From Leifsonia aquatica (GTDB taxonomy: Bacteria > Actinomycetota > Actinomycetes > Actinomycetales > Microbacteriaceae): 64,000 nucleotides of DNA. The DNA lies in assembly GCF_014190775.1 (NCBI RefSeq), contig NZ_JACHVP010000002.1:620001-684000 (forward strand), read 5' to 3'. Under the pieces are notes generated by a model. The model had not been told where the DNA came from. It made no database searches and saw only the letters and a program-made list of their open reading frames with translations. Positions 60,447-64,000 of the stretch are shown one piece after another (position 1 is the stretch's first letter; the number at the start of each line of letters is the position of its first letter). Made by a program: the position numbers and the translations under genes.

Positions 60447-61400
60447 ATGCTGACGTACGAGCTCGACGAGGACGACGTCGGCGCGGTCCGCCTCGCACTC
60501 TCGCCGCTCTGCGAGCTGGGGCTCTCGATCCGGGCGCTCACGCGGCCCGAGCTGTACCCCCTCCAGCTGCCGTGGGTCCGGCTCACAGAAGAGGCCCGGC
60601 ACGAGCTCGACCAGGATGCCCTGCTCGCGCTCGTGAACGACGGCCTCTCCACCCCCGACTTCCTCAACCCGCGGCCGACCTCCCCGCTCACGCGCATCGA
60701 CGACGAGCTCGACGCCCTGCGCCACCTCGACGCCGACCGCTTCCGGCAGCAGCTCGTCGAGGTGCACGGCGAGCTGCCCGCGCCGTTCCGCGGCGACCCG
60801 CGCCAGGCGATCGATCGCATGGTCGACGCGCTCGCCGAGTACTGGAGCGTCGCGTTCGCGCCGCACTGGCCGCGCATGCGCCGCATCCTCGAGGCGGACA
60901 TCGTCTACCGCGGCCGCGAGGTCGCCCGGGCCGGCCTCACCGGCATGCTGAACGGCATCTCCCCGAACCTCCGCTTCGCCGACCGGGTGCTGTCCGTCAC
61001 GCTGCACACCCGCCTCCACCGGCACGAGGTGATCGGCGGCCACGGCCTGACGCTGGTCCCGACGATGTTCTCCCGCCGGGTCTCGGCCCCGATCGCGGCA
61101 GGCGAGCCCCCGATGATCCTCTACGCGGCCCGCGGCCAGGGCGTGATGTGGGAGGTCGGGGAGGCCGTCGACGATCGCGCCCTCGTCGCCCTGATCGGCC
61201 GCACCCGCACGACCCTGCTGCACGCGATCGCCGAGCCCGCGTCGTCGACCGAGCTCGCCGCGCGCTTCGGCGTCACCACCACCGCGGTCAACCAGCACCT
61301 CCGCGCGCTGAGGGATGCACGGCTCCTGACGTCGGCGCGGTACGGGCGGAGCGTGCTCTACTTCCGCACCGACCTGGGGAACGCCCTGCTCGGCGGCTGA
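60447..61400 (+). CDS. Winged-helix (ArsR-like) regulator, DUF5937 type
   Basis: A 317-residue protein with a long N-terminal domain of the DUF5937 kind (about 1-230) and a C-terminal ArsR/SmtB-like winged helix at about 250-315 (SSTELAARFGVTTTAVNQHLRALRDARLLTSARYGRSVLYF). I see no metal-binding cysteines. The ATG at 60447 is preceded by TAGCGT 8 bases upstream, and no ribosome binding site is visible. It is divergent from the MFS-alkylsulfatase operon, with 55 bases between starts, so it is the best candidate to regulate that operon. Confidence 0.85.
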   Translation: MLTYELDEDDVGAVRLALSPLCELGLSIRALTRPELYPLQLPWVRLTEEARHELDQDALLALVNDGLSTPDFLNPRPTSPLTRIDDELDALRHLDADRFRQQLVEVHGELPAPFRGDPRQAIDRMVDALAEYWSVAFAPHWPRMRRILEADIVYRGREVARAGLTGMLNGISPNLRFADRVLSVTLHTRLHRHEVIGGHGLTLVPTMFSRRVSAPIAAGEPPMILYAARGQGVMWEVGEAVDDRALVALIGRTRTTLLHAIAEPASSTELAARFGVTTTAVNQHLRALRDARLLTSARYGRSVLYFRTDLGNALLGG

Positions 61401-61427
61401 CGGCGCGGCGCGGCGGCCCTGCAGTGC

Positions 61428-61922
61428 TCAACCGCCGGGAGGCACCTCGGGCTCCGGGCTGCCGTCGACCGTCCCGATCGTCCAGGACCGGTGGTCCTGA
61501 TCCCAGTACATCCACCAGCTGCACGAGCCCGCGCGCGGGACCGTGTACGCCGGCTGGCCGTCCGCGACGATGAGCACCGCCTGTGGACCGTCCCCCTCGC
61601 TGAGGTTCGGGTGGATGCGCGAATCGCGCTGGCCCGCGCACAGGCCCATCACTTCGTCGACCTCGACTGCCGGGGAACCGGGTACCAGTCTGTCGACGGC
61701 ATCCCGATCGCCCGCCTCCAACGCCCGCAACAGGCGGGGCGCGAGTTGCGCGGCGCTGTCCCGCGGCGGCACCGAGCCGCTCGCGACCTGATCGGAGAAG
61801 TATCCGGAGGCCATCAGATAGGCGAGGTACCCGGCACCGGCCAGCACCAGCACGGCGAGACCGACCGTGATGGCGATCGGGAGGCGGCGACCGGGGGCGG
61901 TCCGGGATACCCGCGCCGTCAT
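61428..61922 (-). CDS. Membrane-anchored protein of unknown function
   Basis: A 164-residue protein with one N-terminal membrane segment at about 15-41 and an extracellular remainder. The outer part has an Ala/Leu helix (SAAQLAPRLLRALEAGDRDAV) resembling lumazine-binding or NTF2-like modules, then single cysteines near 95 and 134 that could form a disulfide. Its ATG overlaps the stop of the AraC gene by 4 bases, so the two are co-translated. I do not recognise a family. Confidence 0.7.
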   Translation of the reverse strand: MTARVSRTAPGRRLPIAITVGLAVLVLAGAGYLAYLMASGYFSDQVASGSVPPRDSAAQLAPRLLRALEAGDRDAVDRLVPGSPAVEVDEVMGLCAGQRDSRIHPNLSEGDGPQAVLIVADGQPAYTVPRAGSCSWWMYWDQDHRSWTIGTVDGSPEPEVPPGG

Positions 61923-62902
61923 CGGCGCAGAGTCTCCGACGGGCGTTCGCCGAACGCGCGGGAGTACGCCCCGGCGAATCGGCCGAGGTGCACGAAGCCC
62001 CACCGCGCGGCGACCTCGGTCACGCTGACCGAACCGGGCTCCGCCGCGGACAGGGTGTCGCGGACCTTCTCGAGCCGGAGGGCGCGGAGGTACGCCATCG
62101 GCGTGGTGTCGAGCGACCGGCGGAAGCCTTCCTGCAGGCTTCGGACGCTCACGGAGACGGCCGCCGCCAGCTCGGCGACGGTCCACGGATGCGCGGGGCT
62201 GTTCCGCAGCAGGTCCACCGCCCGCGAGACGGGCCCGCCCCCCGCTGCCGGAGTCGGGATGGCGAGCCGGGTGGAGTAGTTGTGGGGCTGTGAGAACAGC
62301 AGGCTGTGCACCAGCACCTGCTCGAAGCGCTGCGCGGCCAGCGGGTGGGCCAGCGCTCCGCCGTCCTGTGCGGAGGCGTGGTCGATCATCCGGAGCGTCT
62401 GCATCACCAGCCGGCCGCCGGGGGTCGACAGGCTCAGTTCTGCCGAGAATTCCAGGGGGCCGGCGGCGCGGGAGCCGAGCAGGTGCTCGAGCTCCCGCTG
62501 CAGTTGATCGCGCGGGATCATCAGGGCGAGCTGGGAGAACCGTTCGCCGCAGTCGAGCTCGACCGGCCGCCCGGGCATGAAGATCGCGGCCGTCTGGGGA
62601 GTGCCGTAAACCGGAGTCGACAGGGCTGCTCGCATGGTCGCGCGGCCGCCCACCGGGATGTCCACGTGGTAGTTCTCCGCCTCCGCGGTCCTGATGCGCA
62701 CGGCCTCCTCGAACCGCATGAAACCGCAGGTGGTCCGGCCCACCGTCACCGCGTTGAGCTTCAGGTCGATGACGCTCGCGGGAGCCGCCGAGGGGAAGTC
62801 CACCGGCAGGAAGACGTCGGACAGGGCATATCGCGCCTGCTCGACACCGCGTCCCGCCGCGATGCGGCGGCTGCCGAACATCTCGTTCACGTCGGATCGC
62901 AT
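61919..62902 (-). CDS. AraC family transcriptional regulator
   Basis: A 327-residue regulator: an AraC_binding_2-type sensor domain (about 20-200, with GFMRFEE and a VDIPVGG strand) and a C-terminal pair of helix-turn-helix units at about 225-325 (WTVAELAAAVSVSVRSLQEGFRRSLDTTPMAYLRALRLEKVR, then VTEVAARWGFVHLGRFAGAYSRAFGERPSE by its key positions). The ATG at 62902 is chosen because TACAAT lies 6 bases upstream, a clear leaderless signal; a longer start to 63019 has no support. Its target genes are not evident. Confidence 0.88.
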   Translation of the reverse strand: MRSDVNEMFGSRRIAAGRGVEQARYALSDVFLPVDFPSAAPASVIDLKLNAVTVGRTTCGFMRFEEAVRIRTAEAENYHVDIPVGGRATMRAALSTPVYGTPQTAAIFMPGRPVELDCGERFSQLALMIPRDQLQRELEHLLGSRAAGPLEFSAELSLSTPGGRLVMQTLRMIDHASAQDGGALAHPLAAQRFEQVLVHSLLFSQPHNYSTRLAIPTPAAGGGPVSRAVDLLRNSPAHPWTVAELAAAVSVSVRSLQEGFRRSLDTTPMAYLRALRLEKVRDTLSAAEPGSVSVTEVAARWGFVHLGRFAGAYSRAFGERPSETLRR

Positions 62903-63043
62903 TCCGCGATTGTATGCGTCGGATCTCGACGCCGGACGACCCGTCCGCGCACATCGGACAGGACTCCGCGCCGACCGGATATCGATGCCGGAGCGCCGTG
63001 CATAACGTGAAATCGTCACCGCCTCCCCGGACGGCGACGATCT

Positions 63044-63080
63044 CCGGTGATCCTCCCCTTCGGGTGGGGAGGGTCACCGG
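63044..63080. repeat. Strong hairpin in the leader of a two-gene unit
   Basis: CCGGTGATCCTCCCC and GGGGAGGGTCACCGG form a 15-bp stem (one G-U type pair) with a 7-base loop. A weaker repeat, ATCGTCACCGCC to GGCGACGAT (about 63012-63043), precedes it. They stand 84 bases before the next gene, with no coding sequence ending upstream on that strand. Confidence 0.55.
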
Positions 63081-63164
63081 GGCCCTCCCACCCGTGCACC
63101 CGCAGGCACCGAACCACCCCGAGGCGGCAGCACATGCACCACCGAACCGCACGCGAGACGTCCC

Positions 63165-63425
63165 ATGGCTGAGCCGGACGTGCCGAGACGTCCGCGCCGG
63201 TGCGTGCGATGCGGTGCGGCGGTGCGGGTCGTGGCCAATCCGTACTACGGCGTGGGCCTGGCGGTCCATCGCCAGCTGTCCAGCTGCACGCGGTGCGACC
63301 TCGTCGAGTTCATGCCGGCCGGGCGGGACGGCGACGAAGTCCCCGCTCGGGGCGAGGTGCTCCGGTCGTCGCGCTGGCAGCGGCTGCGCTGGAGCATCGT
63401 GCGCCTGCTCCGGCCGGGCGGATGA
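63165..63425 (+). CDS. Small four-cysteine protein
   Basis: An 86-residue basic protein with two CxxC pairs, Cys13/Cys16 (CVRCGA) and Cys41/Cys44 (CTRCDL), 24 residues apart, a spacing that fits a zinc ribbon. The C terminus is rich in Arg/Trp/Leu (RWQRLRWSIVRLLRPGG). Such proteins bind nucleic acid or partner proteins. No clear ribosome binding site is seen. The stop overlaps the ATG of the next gene by 4 bases. I do not know a named family. Confidence 0.6.
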   Translation: MAEPDVPRRPRRCVRCGAAVRVVANPYYGVGLAVHRQLSSCTRCDLVEFMPAGRDGDEVPARGEVLRSSRWQRLRWSIVRLLRPGG

Positions 63426-63757
63426 CGCACGAGTCCCACTTCGTCGACGCCGACTCGTGGGTCGCCGCGGTGGATCACGTCGTCGGGCACCCGGCCGCGC
63501 GACCGATCCTGGACGAGACCGGGATGGAGCCGGGCACCCTCCTCGCCGTCGCGCGGGTGGAGGCCGTGCGGGCGGACGCCGGCGGCATCGCCCTGCTGAG
63601 CCACGAACAGCTCGCGGAGTGCACGGGCCTGCCGCGTGCGACCGTCCTCCGCGCACGCCTGGCGCTGATCGAGTTGGGGCTCGAGCATCTGGCGACCGCG
63701 CCGGGTGCGCCGGGGACCATCCGGCGGCTTCTCTGCCTCCACTGCGCAACCGCGTGA
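63422..63757 (+). CDS. Small helix-turn-helix protein
   Basis: A 111-residue protein coupled to the four-cysteine protein by an ATGA overlap. Residues about 62-92 (LLSHEQLAECTGLPRATVLRARLALIELGLE) look like a winged helix of the GntR or plasmid-replication type. Nearby is CLHC at the C terminus. With its neighbour it may form a small regulatory unit. The function is unknown. Confidence 0.62.
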   Translation: MTHESHFVDADSWVAAVDHVVGHPAARPILDETGMEPGTLLAVARVEAVRADAGGIALLSHEQLAECTGLPRATVLRARLALIELGLEHLATAPGAPGTIRRLLCLHCATA

Positions 63758-63843
63758 GTGCGCTCACTTGAGCCGATTCTATCAACCACCCAGGGTCGGC
63801 GGTGGCGATCGACCGTGACATGCTCGCGCGATCGAAAAGGCAT

Positions 63844-63871
63844 TTGACCAGGAATTTACTGCATTTACGAT
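63844..63871 (+). promoter_or_regulatory. Sigma-70-type promoter
   Basis: TTGACC (63844-63849), a 16-base spacer and TACGAT (63866-63871) lie in an AT-richer stretch upstream of the last gene of the window. Confidence 0.5.
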
Positions 63872-63932
63872 ATCCGCCACCGAAGGTCGACCCGACTCAC
63901 CTCAGCAACACCAACGAGCCGAAAACTCCCGT

Positions 63933-63960
63933 TTGACAGAATCTGATAGTGCGCTAACAT
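63933..63960 (+). promoter_or_regulatory. Sigma-70-type promoter, consensus -35
   Basis: A perfect TTGACA (63933-63938), a 16-base spacer and TAACAT (63955-63960) make this the best promoter match in the window. It lies 36 bases before the start of a gene that runs off the right edge. Confidence 0.65.
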
Positions 63961-63995
63961 GAACGCACGAACCCCAATCAACAAAGGAGTTGGAC

Positions 63996-64000
63996 GTGAC
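63996..64000 (+). CDS. Start of a gene cut by the window edge
   Basis: A GTG start codon follows a strong AAAGGAG site (63983-63989) with 6 bases between, downstream of two good promoters. Only the first five bases are present, so the product cannot be named. Confidence 0.5.

Noticed and set aside
61923-63821. A 797-codon minus-strand frame joining the membrane-anchored protein with sequences through the AraC gene.
   Set aside because: The part beyond 61922 is an out-of-frame reading of the AraC gene and leader; the ATG at 61922 overlaps the AraC stop in the usual coupled way.
1-64000. CRISPR arrays, tRNA or rRNA genes, insertion sequences and integrases.
   Set aside because: No short regularly spaced repeats, no cloverleaf-like sequence with a T-arm GTTCRANYC core, and no transposase or recombinase motifs were seen.

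Overview
The window is a GC-rich actinobacterial chromosome segment, most like Microbacteriaceae (Leifsonia and relatives). The reasons are the codon bias, the many start codons preceded by a TANNNT -10 box about 6-7 bases upstream instead of a ribosome binding site (leaderless transcripts), an LAXTG-type sorting signal, and the dense set of TetR, LysR, GntR and MarR regulators paired with exporters. I see no tRNA, rRNA, CRISPR array, transposase or integrase.

Layout. 1-2.1 kb: an ECF sigma factor with a membrane protein, then a TetR regulator. 2.2-5.8 kb: an MFS transporter and a large tannase-like hydrolase, divergent from that TetR. 5.8-8.1 kb: a DHA2-type exporter with its divergent TetR. 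8.3-15.9 kb: one gene for a 2526-residue LAXTG-anchored surface protein. 16-19.6 kb: two translationally coupled MFS exporters and a divergent XRE/MmyB-type regulator.

19.6-36.5 kb is a catabolic region for what looks like an aromatic acid. It holds an amidohydrolase with altered metal ligands, a dienelactone-hydrolase-like enzyme, two FAD hydroxylases, an NTF2-like protein, an FAH-family hydrolase or isomerase, a sugar-type (CUT2) ABC importer, a DUF3500 protein, GntR, MarR and LysR regulators, a RidA protein, and an operon resembling the end of the homoprotocatechuate meta-cleavage route (hpaD, an RraA-like protein, hpaH, hpaI). ATCGCATACGAT-like sites link several of these promoters to the GntR regulator. 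The dehydrogenase expected after ring cleavage (HpaE) is not in the window.

36.6-47.6 kb: a diacylglycerol-kinase-family gene, a very small acidic protein, and a probable organosulfur-scavenging operon: flavin reductase, family-5 ABC importer, LLM-class monooxygenase and two DszC/SfnB-like flavin monooxygenases. 47.6-53.4 kb: an MFS gene, a LysR regulator and a pseudouridine catabolic set (PfkB kinase, MFS transporter, PsuG). The motif CCTATCAAT recurs at the promoters of all three transcription units, so one LysR regulon is likely.

53.4-54.7 kb: trpF, followed by a rearranged patch in which about 103 bases of the trpF 3' end are repeated on the far side of a 553-base insert that holds a small hypothetical gene and a truncated oxidoreductase. 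54.7-64 kb: a TetR/MFS pair, an operon of MFS, SdsA-type alkylsulfatase and NIPSNAP-like protein, a winged-helix regulator, an AraC regulator with a membrane-anchored protein, a two-gene unit of unknown function, and two good sigma-70-type promoters ahead of a gene that leaves the window.
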